From Cordia subcordata (taxonomy: Eukaryota; Streptophyta; Magnoliopsida; Boraginales; Cordiaceae), in the NCBI GenBank assembly GCA_028554755.1, contig JAPTOF010000004.1, forward strand, positions 2,549,501-2,613,500: a stretch of 64,000 nucleotides of DNA. Direction: 5' to 3'. The notes under the pieces are model-generated. The model was not told the origin of the DNA and did no database searches. It worked only from the letters and a program-made list of their open reading frames with translations. Of this stretch, positions 1 to 12,951 are shown one piece after another. The position numbers and the translations under genes were made by a program. Numbering within the stretch: position 1 is the first letter of the stretch; the number at the start of each line of letters is the position of its first letter.

Positions 1-1671
1 ACATAAAACTCCCATCATAATATTCATACTTGAAGGAAAATAGAGATGTTATTAATAATTGAACTCTACATCATGATACATCAACTTCTATTAATTACTT
101 TATGTTGCTTCTCCAATCATATCTACGTTGGAATGCGCCAAATTTGCATCGATACTCCACGTCATAAAATCAGAATTGTTAGCTTTAAAGAAATGGAACA
201 TGTTATCACTAGATTTGCCACAAAGGAGGTGACTTGATTTGGAAAGGTAAAAATCTATTAGTAAAGTTTGAGATGAGACATTGCTTTGTTATAAACATAG
301 CAAGAAATTGAAGGGGACACAAAATATTGGAGGTGATTTTTTGCTCAAAGCAATATGAGAGGAACCCCAACCCTTAGAGACTATATACAAACATAAATAT
401 GTATACTCACATTCCAAAAGAAATAAAGCATATTAGACGGTAATTGATTATCCTCATAACCGTATAAAATGAAAAATTTTGTTGAAAAAATGGTGATCAA
501 TAGTAGTGAAGTGTCTTTTCTCTATAATGTTTCACAAGCGGATTCAAAGCTTGTCAAGCATAAGTAACGCTACATATGTTATATATTATATCCCAAGCAT
601 GAAATGAAACCCGTAACCAAACAAGTTAATCTTATTTGTTGATTCGCTAAAATCTTAAAACCGAATTCCTATATATGTTAAATTCTAACAATTAAATATA
701 AATGATTGAGTAATTGAAGTCACCCATAAACCAATGCGAGACAAGAGAGCGTAACAATCAAAATTTACTCTATTTGTAATAGCGACAGTGTCTGCTATGA
801 CCACTTATTACATTCACAAAACGCTGTACATAATAGCAACTAGACACCTAAAATAATATTAGTAGACGTGAACACGCCATATAGAGCTAATATTTTGAAT
901 AGTCAAGCAAGAGATTGTTTTAATTTACCCAGGAAAATGAAATAAATGACTTTGTCAAGTCTTTGTAAAAAGGACAAAAAGAAAGACCTGCGAAGTCTTG
1001 GTAAATTTTTTACTTAATTCAAAGTATTGCAGATAGATTATATACACTGCATTCACATGAGGTGATTAGGTTCAATATATATATCCCATTAAAATTTCAT
1101 TTTCTTAAACATCATATATATTAGATTATTAGTAATTAACTGTGGGTTAGCTAGAATGGATATGAATATTTTGATTTCTCGTCTCATTTATTTACGAAAA
1201 TTAAATATATTAATTAACGTAATCAATTTTCTAAGTCAAAACCTACCACTTGCAGCATACATATAGATATATTTTTTTTTGGTCAATGCAGCATACATAT
1301 AGATAACTGGTGTGATACTAGCTGCCAATCAATGATTTATCAGCCTGTACACATAAAAGTACGGTTATGATTCCTGCTTAAATCTGCATTGAAGAGAGCT
1401 ATTCAATATTACTCTTGATTTTCATTACTGAATATTTTTCATTACTTCTATTGTTAGAGAGAAAACAAAAAGGGAGAAATATTCTCTAAAATGATGCAAT
1501 AATGAAAAACAACTTTGCCCTCTTGAAATAAATCTAAATGCATGCGTTTAAGTCAACTTTAAAGGAGTTATCAACGAGCTAGTGAAGTTACCTGAACAGA
1601 AGCATGAACTATCAGTGAAGATTCCTGTAAATATTCTTGGTAAAAGTTTTCATACACACCTAACACATTAA
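1..1671. other. AT-rich intergenic DNA, no gene seen
   Basis: No open frame here has codon structure, homology or splice signals that I recognise. The longest ATG frame is 63 codons and is not conserved with anything I know. The proximal part is presumably the promoter of the first phospholipase gene. Confidence 0.6.
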
Positions 1672-1673
1672 CA

Positions 1674-1688
1674 CATATATATATATAG
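1674..1688 (+). promoter_or_regulatory. TATA-like run upstream of the first PLA1 gene
   Basis: An alternating TA run lies about 100 bases upstream of the ATG at 1787, a normal distance for a plant TATA box plus a short 5' leader. It could also be just a small TA microsatellite. No other promoter element was identified. Confidence 0.4.
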
Positions 1689-1786
1689 AAAGAGCAGTAG
1701 TGATCATATTATCATCTCCCCTAATCCAACTATTGCTTCACCACCTTCACTTTAAGGCATTCATCAGTCAGCTGCAGGCAGCTTCA

Positions 1787-4397
1787 ATGGCCCTTTCTCT
1801 TATGCTCATCAAGACCCCACTCACGTTGAAAACCCCTCAGATTGAATGCTTTCGACCTGATGAGAAACCTTTTTCCTCTTCCATTTTCACCCAAAATACT
1901 CGATGTAATCAGCGTAAAAACAAAGGTCCTCAACTTGTATCGGGTACAAATAATACCTTAGCGCCAGCCGTGTCGAATAACCATGGCTTCTTATCATCCA
2001 ATACAATTACTGTTCCACATGAAAGTGAATTGGCTGATTGCTGGCGAGAAATACACGGCGCATGCGAGTGGGATGGCATGCTTGATCCAATCCACACCCT
2101 CTTACGCAGTGAGCTAATTCGCTACGGCGAAATGGCTCAAGCCTGCTACGATGCCTTTGACCATGATCCCTATTCTAAGTATAGCGGAAGCTCGAAATAT
2201 CCATGCTCAAAATTCTTCCAAGAACTAGGCATGGCGGAAATTGGATACGATGTCACACGCTTCCTCTATGCAACTTCACATACAAGCCTGCCGAGATTTT
2301 TCCTCAAGGCCATATGGCCTGATGAGGATTGGAGCAAAACTGCAAACTGGATAGGGTATGTAGCAGTGTCGAACGACGAAACATCGAAGCGATTAGGCCG
2401 GCGCGATGTAACCATTGCCTGGAGGGGCACTGTCACAAAGCTCGAGTGGATTAATGATCTTAAGGATTTTCTAGGGACCATTTCATGTCATAAAATACCA
2501 TCCCCAGATAGACAAGTCAAGGTTGAATCGGGGTTCATTAGTCTCTACACCGCCATTAACGAGACCTGCCGATTCTGCAGCTACTCAGCAAGACAGCAAG
2601 TGTTAACCGAGGTGAAGAGGTTGATGGAAATGTACCCGAAAGAAGATTTGAGCATAACAATCACAGGGCACAGCTTGGGGAGTTCATTAGCGTTACTGAG
2701 CGCCTATGACATTGCTGAGACCGGGTTTCACCAGAGGAAGTTCGCAAGGGAAGCTCCGATTTGCGCGTTCTCGTTCGCCGGCCCTCGAGTTGGGAATCTC
2801 AACTTCAAAGGTAGGCTTGAGAGGCTCGGGGTGAAAGTGCTGAGAGTGGTGAATGTTCACGACATTGTGCCGGCGGCTCCGGGGATATTCTTCAATGAAA
2901 ATGTGCCTGATTTGGTGATGAAGATCGGTAGATTCTTGCCGTGGAGTTACACGCACGTCGGAAAGGAGCTGGCCCTGGATCACACCAAGTCGCCATTTCT
3001 GAAAAATGATGGCAACAAAGTTCATGCTCATGACCTTGAGGCTTACCTGCACTTGCTTGATGGGTTAGTATTATTGTTTGATCTTATTTACACAAATAAT
3101 ATTATTCAAATTCATTTGCTGTTGTTAAATTATAGGTCTATTTGGATTTTTTTTTTATGAAAACTAAAAGTACTTCTTTTCTTTTTTTTTTTAAAGTACA
3201 TTTTTCTGCAATAAATATTCAAATTAAATTTTTAAAAAAAATTAATTTCAACTTTTTTAAAAATAAAAATTTTTTACTTCTCAAAAAATTGCTTTTGGAA
3301 AAAGCCATACAAAAGAGCCCCATAATCCTTTGAGTGGATGAAAGTATAGGAGCACGAAGATAAAAATTGTTAAGAATTATGTATTCTCATGTATTTCATT
3401 TTAAAATTTAATTGGTGTTATAAAGTCTAATCCAATATTTTATATATGGACTTAAAATTTGTGAAATTTAAATGTGGAACACCAATATACTGTAACACTT
3501 TGGATGACAAATTAACTCACCAGTTAAGACGTCGAGTTTTATTCTAATAATCTAATAATTAAACTTTTCAATTAGATGATAAATTAATACATACAGCTAG
3601 AAATCAATGTTTAATCAAATTAATACGCAACTGAAGCTGACAATTTTCGATTTGATTAAGACATTGATTTATGACACTTCAATTCATAATAGCTAGATCT
3701 GTCTTCTATAGAATATGCGAAGTCTTGGTTGACTAGGTAAATCTATCTTATTCTTTGTGAATATGTTTTCCGTAAATTATCTAAACAAAAATCAAACTTG
3801 GTCAACATCGAAAAAAACAATTATTTTTATTGTTTAAGATTAAATTGTTTTTTTTTTTGGTAAAATGCACCAGACTCCTTGTGATCTATCATAAGTGCAC
3901 AACACCTCCTTTAGACTGTCAAAAGTTTTACAACAAACCTCTATAATGACTAAAAGTTTTACGCGCACCCCATTACCATCCACACTCTTCTAATGGTGTG
4001 AAAACTTATAGCAAAAAAGACAGTTATGGCCTTATCATATTCTTTCAATTTTCTTTATCATCATCATCATACTACTACTACTATTACTGTTATTATTATT
4101 ACTGTTATTTTTATTGCTATTACTATTACTATTATTGTTGTTATTGTTATACAAAAATTTGGTTCAAGACGTGAGGTGGTGGAGTCCTCTTTGAGTATTT
4201 GATTTCTTGTGGAAGGGTTTTTTGTTTTTGTCAAAATTTCTTGTGAAAGTTAAACTACATCTACTATGGCGTACTACGACATATAAGCTTATTTCAGACG
4301 TTGTATTTGTTTCTAAAATTTGCTGCAAGTTATTCATATTTGTATTATTTTCTTAAAGTTCTTGTATTTATTTTTAAATGCAGATATATAGATGTGT

Positions 4398-4442
<45 letters not shown>

Positions 4443-4917
4443 TGAATGAAGAGGGTAAGGCTATAATTGTCTTTTTGCTATAAATTTTAACACCATTAGA
4501 AAGTGTGGATGATAAGGATGTACACGTGGAATATTTTACTCACCATAGAGACTTATTGTAGGACTTTTGACATCACAAGGGATGTTGTGCGTTTATGACA
4601 GACCATAAGGAGGTTTTGTGCATTTTTTTTTTCAAGCAATTTATTTTCGTTGACAACTCTGGAGTTGTCGTTATGTGTGGTACAGATACCATGGAAGAGG
4701 TCAAAAGTTTGAGCTTGCAACTCCAAGAGACAAGGCACTAGTCAACAAATACACAGACTTTTTGGAAGATCGGTACCGCGTACCACCAAAGTGGAAGCAA
4801 GATGAGAACAAAGGCATGGTGCTTGGCGAGGATGGCCGTTGGGTTCAGCCGGAACGGCCCAAGCTTGAGGATCACCCCGGTGACATGCACCTTCACCTCA
4901 ACCAACTTGGCCTTTAA
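1787..4917 (+). CDS. Chloroplast phospholipase A1-Igamma-like lipase, copy 1
   Basis: Class I phospholipase A1 (DAD1-like lipase family), expected to hydrolyse the sn-1 acyl chain of plastid glycerolipids. Two exons: 1787-3063 and 4686-4917, joined through a split Gly codon (GG|A) with GT at 3064 and AG at 4684-4685, giving 502 residues against roughly 510-530 in the family. The first 80 or so residues are Ser/Thr/Pro-rich, like a transit peptide. The lipase elbow GHSLGSS places the nucleophile at Ser296. Asp359 in VNVHDIVP and His415 in HAHDLE complete the likely triad. The second exon carries the family tail around VPPKWKQDENKG and DGRWVQPER. The ATG at 1787 was chosen because the frame upstream opens only with GTG and because the paralogue at 8976 begins at the matching residue. 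The 1622-bp intron is loaded with mobile DNA. Confidence 0.93.
3135..3322. mobile_element. T-rich foldback MITE in intron of PLA1 copy 1
   Basis: Starts with GGTCTATTTGGATTT and ends with AAAGAGCCCC, flanked by ATA on both sides. The two halves are T-rich then A-rich, so the whole segment folds on itself. Same family as the copies near 5617, 11962, 44469, 46845, 52870 and 53217, but a diverged member. Confidence 0.5.
3846..4632. mobile_element. Foldback element with ~150-bp inverted ends and a microsatellite core
   Basis: The left arm (TAAAATGCACCAGACTCC onward to TCTAATGGTGTGAAAAC) is repeated in inverted orientation at the right end (CACCATTAGAAAGTGTGG to AAGGAGGTTTTGTGCATTT). The match covers about 150 bases with moderate divergence. 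The middle contains TAC/TTA-type triplet runs and a pure TAA array. The element fills most of the intron and ends about 50 bases before the acceptor at 4685. I could not define a target duplication because both ends run into poly-T tracts. Confidence 0.6.
4399..4441. repeat. (TAA)n microsatellite
   Basis: About 14 uninterrupted TAA/AAT units inside the intronic foldback element. Confidence 0.9.
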
Positions 4918-5616
4918 TTAAAATGCCGTTTGGCTTTGCTTATTCAGTGGCTACTGACTTATAAGTACCTAGAGAAAAACACTATTTGAAGTACTTTTTA
5001 CTATTTGGTATTTATAAGCCACAAATAATCAAGCACGGCTAAACACCCTCTAAGTCCCGGAGTACTAGGTTAATATTGTTGTAATATCATCCATTTTTTA
5101 TCACATATTTTCTCGTTTTACTTAGATGCTGAGTTGCATGTCAAAGAAAGAGAAATAAATAAATGAAATTTATTACTTTCAGTATGGAGTTAGAATTTTT
5201 ATCCGTAGCTAGGGAACTTGTAAAGAAGTTATTTATAAATTTAAATTAAAATACTGTTTTTACAACAATGCTTGCAACTAATGCCTAATAATAAGCGGAT
5301 CACTTTTGAGGTGGTTCCATGCTAATAATAACACGGATTTGTCAAATCCAGAGGATCATTTAACTGCTCTTAATACATCAATAAGATGGCTCCTCCCGGT
5401 GGTTATTTTACATGTCAATTAAATATACAAATTTGGACTAATTAGGATATAGTATTAAACTTATTTATCACATATTATATGTTATTTCCAATGTAACAGG
5501 TGTTAGAATGCAATATTATGCATATTGAGGATAGAAAGTATACTAATAATTTAACATTATTATATAATTACCATGGATGAAGGTCAATAAAACACCTTGA
5601 ACGAGCTCTATTCACC

Positions 5617-5829
5617 GGGCCTGATTGGATAGGTTTTTTTTAAAAAAAAATTATTAAAAAATTATATTCTTTGTAATAATTATTTGACTTGGTTTTTAGA
5701 AAAATTAAAACTCTAAAAAAGTTTAATACAATTTTTTTCATAAATTAAAAATTTTCAATTTATCAAAAAAATACTCTGTTAAAAAATTATTAAAAAAATG
5801 CTTGTAAAAAAATTAGTGCAAACGAGCCC
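5617..5829. mobile_element. T-rich foldback MITE, degraded
   Basis: Left end GGGCCTGATTGGAT, right end GCAAACGAGCCC, with a T-rich left arm and an A-rich right arm. It belongs to the GGGCC-type family seen in intact form at 46845-47072. Confidence 0.55.
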
Positions 5830-6182
5830 TGTAACGCGAACTTTAAGTTATATTCTGTTTCTCAACCTAATATTCGCCCTGCGTAGAACGAAAGTCGATG
5901 ATTTGATATCTCTATCATTTTTCAATTGCTCATAATCAAACCCATAAGAGAACAACTTAAACTTATCTCTACTTGGCTATATATAATATTATATCTCAAG
6001 TTGTTATTCTAGATTATATACAGCTATTTTTATTATAAAAAATCAAACCAGTAATTGCATATTTAAGTTCCTAAATATATTTAGAAGTCTATCAAAGTTA
6101 ACTAATTATATTTGGTCCAAGCACAAGGGTCAACTGAAAATAGATACCATATTGGAAGTGTAGCTAATTTTCGTCATGCTTA

Positions 6183-7141
6183 GAGGGTGTTTGGATTGGC
6201 TTATCAAAAAGTTACTTAAAGAACTTATAGTTTTAAGTGACTTTTTTTTTATTCTCGACTTTAAGTAATTACATATTTGAATAAAAGTTGTAGTTATAAA
6301 AATAAATATTTACATATTTGATTAAAGTGGATTGAAAAGTAAGCTATATGGATAAAATAACTATTAAAGACATTAAAATAAAATTTAAAAAGGTAAGTAT
6401 ATGATAAAAGAGTAAAGATATTTTAGTAATAAAAATAAAAAGGTAAGAATAAGATAGTAAATGATTTAGTCAAACTTGTTTTTTTTTTTTCAAAGTGCTT
6501 AAAGTTACAAAAAAAACAAAAGTTGGGGTCGGAAAGCTTTTTATTTTCTATTTAGTGGGTGTTTGGATTGACTTATAAAAAGCTACTTAAAGTATTTCTG
6601 GCTTTAAGTGACTTTTTTCTATTGTTAACCTTAAGTGGTTACGTGTTTGAATAAAAGTTATAGTTATAAAAATAAGTATTTATATGTTTGATTAAAGTGG
6701 GTTGGAAAAAGTAAGTTATATGGTTAAAATAACTATTAAAGACATTAAAATAGAATTTAAAAAGGTAAGTATAAGATAAAAGAGTAAATATATTTTAGTA
6801 ATAAAAATTAAAAGATAAGGATAAGATAGTAAATGATTTGGTTAAACTTGCTTTTTTTCAAAGTGCTTAAAGCCATAAAAAGTAAAAGTTGGGGTTGGGC
6901 AGCTTTTTATTTTCTACTTAAAGCCACTTAAAAAAAAATACATTTTTAACTAAAACAAACACTTTCATTAACTTAAATTAGACTTTAAGTAGGTTTGACC
7001 AGAAAAAAAGCCAAACCAAACACCCTCTTAAAACCACTTAAAAAAAGGACTTTTTTTAATTACAACAAACACTTTTATTAGCTTAAATTAGGCTTTAAGT
7101 AAGTTTGACCAGGAAAAAAAAAAGCCAAACCAAACACCCGC
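6183..7141. mobile_element. MITE (outer copy) interrupted by a second copy of itself
   Basis: Left end GAGGGTGTTTGGATTGG, right end CCAAACCAAACACCCGC, flanked by TTA at 6180-6182 and 7142-7144. Removing the inner copy and one TTA leaves about 483 bp, close to the inner copy's length. The 3-bp TTA duplication and GGGTGTTTGG termini suggest a PIF/Harbinger-type (Tourist-like) MITE. That superfamily assignment is inference. Confidence 0.75.
6555..7027. mobile_element. MITE (inner copy) nested inside the outer copy
   Basis: Left end GTGGGTGTTTGGATTGAC, right end CCAAACCAAACACCCTC, flanked by TTA at 6552-6554 and 7028-7030. The outer copy resumes directly afterwards with sequence matching the inner copy's own right arm, which shows the inner copy landed in a TTA of its own family member. 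Confidence 0.8.
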
Positions 7142-7144
7142 TTA

Positions 7145-8067
7145 GAAGTGTAGCTAATATAGCCATGCACCAAATGAGATTCAAAATTTGTTACAATTAT
7201 TTGAGATATAAGAAATTTGTTTTTAAATTTATTTTAATTATAATTTTCAAGTGTAACAATTTTTTTGCTTAAAAAATTAAATATAAAAATTCTAATATCA
7301 TTGTGTTACAGTTGGAAACGTAATAAATAAATATTTTGTTACACTTAAAACTGTAATTGGAAGCATAACAAACATTCTATTATACTTAACTAGCATAAAA
7401 GTTTTCATTTTATTTTTTTATGCTTACTCCAAATTTAAAGACAATATGTAATTACTGATCTAAAAGTTTGTATTGTTTGTAACTAACAAATAAATCCGAT
7501 GAACTCGTCCAATGAACAAACGTCGGAGTGCCAGAGTGTAGCTTTCTTATTCATGCATGATCGTAAACGACCTTATTAGAGAGTGAGAATTCTTTAATAA
7601 TTTCATATATTTTAAGTGAATTTAATAATTGTGAACTATTTACTTGATTTTATAATAATTATATTAACAATTTATAATTATTCAGTTTTACTGATAAAAT
7701 TATAATTAATGACTAGTATTATATCTAAGGACTGATTCACAACATATTATACGTAATAACATCTAGACTTTTTGAAATAATGTCTACAGGTATGAACACA
7801 CCATGTAAAACCGAAACTTTGAATGGTCAACATAGGTTGTGTGATATGATTTTTGACCAGAAGAAGAAAATAAAAGGACTTTGTGGTCAATTTTTTTTTA
7901 TTTTTTATTCCAAGTTTGTGGCATTGCACGTTCACATAATTACAGTCAATATCTCATTAGAGTTAAGTTTCTTGAGATAATATGAAATATAATAATGGCT
8001 ATTATCCAGCTAAAATTTTCTTGCAGCTTGATTATAAGCTCCAACCTTAATTAATTACTCATTATTG

Positions 8068-8099
<32 letters not shown>

Positions 8100-8900
8100 G
8101 GATTCAGCAAATCCCCCCCACATCTTATAAATGATTTATGAAATTGATTTTTAGAAATTCTGGTAAATCAACATGTGCCACGTACAATAGGGTATGATGA
8201 ATGTAGCTTCGTATTCAACAAATTCATTTGAAAACAGAAGACTAGTATATAAAGGGTCGAGACTTAGAAAATTCAAATGAATGTATCACGTGTTTCCTGT
8301 GTTCTTATCTAATCACTAAGCGCGTGTTTCTGTGAATTTTGGTAATAAGTCGGATTTTAGTCTTTAGTTTTATCTACCCAATGCATAAGTCATTTATTTA
8401 TTTATTTTTAACTTACTCATTTACATTTCTTATGCAACTTTTGTTGTTAGTTTGCTCATCTTATATTAAAAGTTTTTTTTTTCAAATTATGAACTTTTTT
8501 TTTTTCCTTTGATCAAGTTAAGTATTCCAAGTTATACGGAATTTAAAACTAATTTTTATTTAGTGGGAAAAGATTAAAAAAAGTCGTCCTAAAAAGTGTA
8601 TTTTTCACATTTAAACTTATAAATATATTTTTTACGATATTAATTAACTACTACATTAACTAACAAAACCAATATATAAGTTCCAAAAAAACTGTTCCTC
8701 GTACCAATTATTTACAAGATAAACCCAAAAAGGATTTCGTTGCAATTTCCATGCGTGAAATTGATGAGTGCGGTCAACTCAACAGTGTCGTCAATCATCG
8801 CAAGGGAAGCTTCCGGAAAAGGCACGTGAAATATTGGAAAAAAAATCTCTCAGATCCATCTCATGTATACGTCGCAAAATGATCATACTTGAGTGTATAC
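7145..8900. other. Intergenic DNA upstream of PLA1 copy 2
   Basis: AT-rich; no convincing coding frame. It holds a TTA microsatellite at about 8070-8098. A CACGTG core lies at 8823-8828, within about 150 bases of the start codon, and could be a G-box, though it may fall in the 5' leader. Confidence 0.5.
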
Positions 8901-8975
8901 TCCACTTTTTATACTCAGACCAAGCACTCACACCCTCCAATTCAATTATCACTTTTACCACCTCAGACAGCTTCA

Positions 8976-11361
8976 ATGGCTGTGTCTCCTGTCAAGCCCC
9001 CATCTCTCACCTTCAAACGTCTTCAGGCCGAAACCTTTCAACCTCAGAAACCTATTTCTCTGTCAATCTTCAGACAAAATCCTCGACATGACAGCATAAA
9101 GAGAGCTCAACTTCTAGCAAGAACACATAAAAATACCTCAACACAAGCCACGTCTACAATTAATGGCTCGGTATCATCAACACTTACTGATCTGGAAAAA
9201 CAAAAGCAGCTGGTGGACGATGAACAGAAAAGTGATCAATTAGCACATCGCTGGCCTGAAATACACGGCGCATGCGATTGGGAGGGCCTGCTTGACCCGA
9301 TGGATCCATTGTTGCGATCCGAGCTAATCCGCTATGGAGGAATGGCACAAGCATGCTACGATGCGTTTGATCATGATCCATACTCCAAGTACAGTGGAAG
9401 CTCCAAATATTCATGTTCTAAATTCTTTCAAGAACTAGACATGGCTGAACTCGGATACGATGTCACACGCTTCTTGTATGCAACATCAAGTATCAACCTG
9501 CCGAGGTTTTTCCTCAGGGCTATCTGGCCTGACGAGGACTGGAGCGAGACCGCGAACTGGATTGGATATGTCGCTGTTTCAAACGATGAAACATCGAAAA
9601 GACTAGGCAGGCGTGATATAACCATTGCCTGGAGGGGCACAGTGACACAGCTCGAGTGGCTAAACGACCTGAAAGATTTTCTGGGCACCATTTCATCCCA
9701 CACGATTCCATCTCCAGACCCACTAGTGAAAGTTGAATCAGGGTTTATCAGTGTCTACACTACCAGAAACCAGAGCTGTCGCTTCTGTAAATATTCAGCA
9801 AGACAACAAGTGTTAGCAGAGGTGAAGGGATTGATGGAAAAGTACCCAAATGAAGATCTGAGCATAACAATCACTGGGCATAGCCTGGGAAGCTCGTTGG
9901 CCTTATTGAGCGCATATGATATTGCTGAAACCGGGTTAAACATAAGGACATACGCAAAGCCAGCTCAGATATGCGTGTTCTCGTTCGCCGGCCCGAGAGT
10001 TGGGAATTTCAGGTTCAAGGGCAGGCTTGAGAGGCTCGGGGTAAGAGTGCTGAGAGTGGTGAATGTTCATGATATAGTGCCGACGGCTCCGGGGATATTT
10101 ATCAATGAACATGTGCCGGAGTTTTTGATGAGGCTTGCGAGTGTTTTGCCCTGGAGTTACACCCACGTCGGAGTGGAGGTCGCCCTGGATCACCACAACT
10201 CGCCGTTTCTGAAACATGAGAACAATTTGGTTCATGCTCACGACCTGGAGGCTTACCTCCACTTGCTTGATGGGTTAGTCCTGAAATTTTTCATATTTCT
10301 ACTTGTGGCCCCTTTGGATTGGGTTTTTCTTAAAACATACTCTTTTAGTAACTCTTTTAAAAAATATTCTTTTAAAAAGTAAAAAAATTTGGTTTATGAA
10401 AAAAATTATATTTGAGCTTTTTCTCATTTTTTCTAGAGTTTCAATTTTTTTGAAAAGTAAGCCAAATAGTATATTTTTCTTTCAAGGGAAAAAATTTATA
10501 TATTTTCTCTTAAAATAATCAATTCAAACAAACCTTAACATGCAATTTAATGTTGAGGAAGCTAAATGATTCCCTTTCCCATAAGCATGATCTAGGATTT
10601 TTACATAATATATATGGTTTAAACTCATATATGCCAGAAATTGTTTAATAAGATTAACTGATCTCTTAAATTAATTAAAAATATCATAAAAGTAATCATA
10701 TATTTAAAATAATTTTCGGGGTGGGTGAGGTCTCATATCGGCTCTTGATAAGAAGAAGACAGACTGATCAGGCACGAAGATAATTTTAAAAATCATATTA
10801 TGTTTGACTGACAGATAAACTGACGAGCCATGCCTAGATATTAATTTTTAATTAAATACATAATTGAGGGTTAATGAAGCATGCATATCCTAACATCTTT
10901 TATTAAGACAATGATGTATGACACTTACGATTCATAATAATAGCTTTATCTTGGGGGAAAAATCTTAGTTAACTAGGTAAGTCTACATATTATTCCATGG
11001 CAAGTTGGTTACATATCTAAAAAAATAATGTTGCGTTCTGCACAACCTTAGTTGTTAATTTGATTTCTTCAAATATTTTATTTCCGATCATTGAAGCTAA
11101 ATTTGTCATCACATGTGATGCAGATACCATGGAAAAGGCCATAAGTTTGAACTTGCAACTGGAAGAGACATTGCATTGGTGAACAAATATTCTGACTTTT
11201 TGGAAGATCGCTACCGTATTCCACCAAAGTGGAAGCAAGATGAGAACAAAGGGTTGCTGCGCGGTGAGGACGGCCGTTGGGCTCAGCCGGAACGCCGCAT
11301 ACTTGACGACCACCCCGGCGACATGCACCTTCACCTCAAGCAATTAGACCTCTCAGCCTAA
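8976..11361 (+). CDS. Chloroplast phospholipase A1-Igamma-like lipase, copy 2
   Basis: Close tandem paralogue of the gene at 1787-4917, same predicted activity and plastid location. Exons 8976-10273 and 11124-11361 join through the same split Gly codon (GT at 10274, AG at 11122-11123) to give 511 residues. The N-terminus (about 75-90 residues) is Ser/Thr/Pro-rich and lysine-bearing, as in plastid transit peptides. The block EIHGACDWEGLLDP begins the conserved part. The triad is predicted as Ser303 (GHSLGSS), Asp366 (VNVHDIVP) and His422 (AHDLE). All key residues are present and no frame damage is visible, so this looks functional. The upstream in-frame start at 8889 is TTG, so the ATG at 8976 was used. 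The 850-bp intron carries a MITE just after the donor. Confidence 0.94.
10307..10535. mobile_element. T-rich foldback MITE in intron of PLA1 copy 2
   Basis: Left end GGCCCCTTTGGATTGGG, right end CAATTCAAACAAACC, with T-rich and A-rich arms. Degraded member of the GGGCC-type family, only about 30 bases inside the donor site. Confidence 0.45.
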
Positions 11362-11961
11362 TATAAGAAAATGTTCTTGTTCGTCGGTTTAATAGATTAA
11401 TTGGGGGTGGTTAGGGTGGATATACAACTTGGGGCAAGTGGAGTTAAAGTTTTCCTTTTAAATGTTTATATTTTTTGTATAAATAAATTAGCTCTTATTA
11501 AAAAATAGTAGTTCATATTATTGTCAAGTTATGTGACATATTAATCCTAATTGAAAAGAAATTGTAATTTCAGCTTTTCCTATCAATGGCACATTTCGTG
11601 CATGGAATGTAGTCTCGTCGTTATCTGAGAAATAAACATTGGGAATCTTTTTATAAATTTAAATTATGTTTTTGTGGAGCCATACAATTACAATGATCAA
11701 TAACACAATGTTTCGTTTTTGTTACGATATGGTCGCTTTCACATGGTACTCTTACATATGACATGTCTAAATGGTAAATAAGCTGTGGTTTGCTCATTAA
11801 AAGACAAGACCAGCCTCAAGCAAAAAGTAAGTTGCGTGCTACATCATTAGTTTGTAAAGCAATAACTAAAAAAAATAATTATTTTGATACATGAAATTTC
11901 ATTATGTATTGAATTTGAAAAGGATTTGATTCGTTTTTAGAGTTTTTTGTGTGTTGTCTTA

Positions 11962-12186
11962 GGACTCGTTTGGGTTGGTTTTATTTAAAAGCGTTTTTTT
12001 TAAACAACTTTTGAAAAACAGTTTTTTTTTAAGAAACTAAAAATGTTGGCTTTTAAAAAAGCGTTGTATTTGAGCTTTTTCTGGAGTTTTAATTTTTTCG
12101 AAAGCCAAATCAAATACTTATTACAAATTTAATGTAATTTTTTTATAAAAAAAAAATTTCCTGAAAAAAAAAATCCAAACAAACCC
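11962..12186. mobile_element. T-rich foldback MITE
   Basis: GGACTCGTTTGGGTTGG at the left and AATCCAAACAAACCC at the right, with TTA on both flanks (11959-11961 and 12187-12189). It is nearly a complete foldback. Confidence 0.65.
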
Positions 12187-12689
12187 TTAATTTTATATTT
12201 TTTTACAAACGACAACAATTTACTCATTATAACAAGACTGCCTCCTAAATAAATAACTAATGGTATTCAACAAAAATTGTTAACAAAATAATCATGGCAG
12301 GGACAAATTTTCCCAGCTGTGAATCTCAGAGATTGAAAAGCAAACTATCCACTATTATATATTGGCCATAACCGGTGGGTAAATCAATGTTTTTCTTTTT
12401 AAGTTCAAGCTCGATCCATAAGGATCCAAAGATAAGCTTTAGCCGGCATCATATCATATTAAAATCACGACATACGAAGGGCATGTGATTAATTTGACAA
12501 TATTTTCGTAAGTCTCTCTCTCTCTGTCTCTAGATCTCTCTCTTACAAGCTATGGATGATTAATAAAATATAGTAACTGAATTTTGTTTTTCAATTGAAT
12601 TCACCTCATAGTAATATTTGAATCCAAAAAGGGTAACTAATTCAACAAACTACAATAAATAAACATCGAAGATAGCAAACTTAAGAGGG

Positions 12690-12890
12690 GTTCAGGGTAA
12701 GCCCAACCCAATTACAAGCAAAGCAACCACTCAAACAATTTTTAGCTACCCAATCAGCTACTCTGTTAGCAGTCTTCTTAATATGCAAGATTTTAATAGA
12801 GTTAGAATCTGTCACAATCTTTTTTTATATCCTAAACCACAAGGTCTTTAACGTTCAATTATCTGCTTTTAGTTGGCGATTATTGATTCC
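12690..12890 (-). pseudogene. RNase H-like (reverse transcriptase-derived) fragment
   Basis: Read on the minus strand, this encodes KILHIKKTANRVADWVAKN followed by CLSGCFACNW. That resembles the plant RVT_3/RNase H domain signature (HVxREANRVADxLAK) found at the end of LINE-type reverse transcriptases and related host proteins. A stop interrupts the upstream part, so it is a dead fragment. It starts about 60 bases beyond the stop of the PLA1 pseudogene. Confidence 0.45.
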
Positions 12891-12951
12891 AGCGATGGAG
12901 GCATTCTTAAACAAAATCACGATGGACGATATAACCTCCAAGAATTTGCCG

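Noticed and set aside
1700..1786. Upstream extension of PLA1 copy 1
   Set aside because: Opens with GTG, which plants do not use as a normal start; the paralogue starts at the residue matching 1787.
3135..10535. A single MITE insertion shared by the introns of PLA1 copies 1 and 2
   Set aside because: Both copies lie soon after the donor, but at different distances and with different flanks, and surrounding intron sequence does not align, so independent insertions are equally likely.
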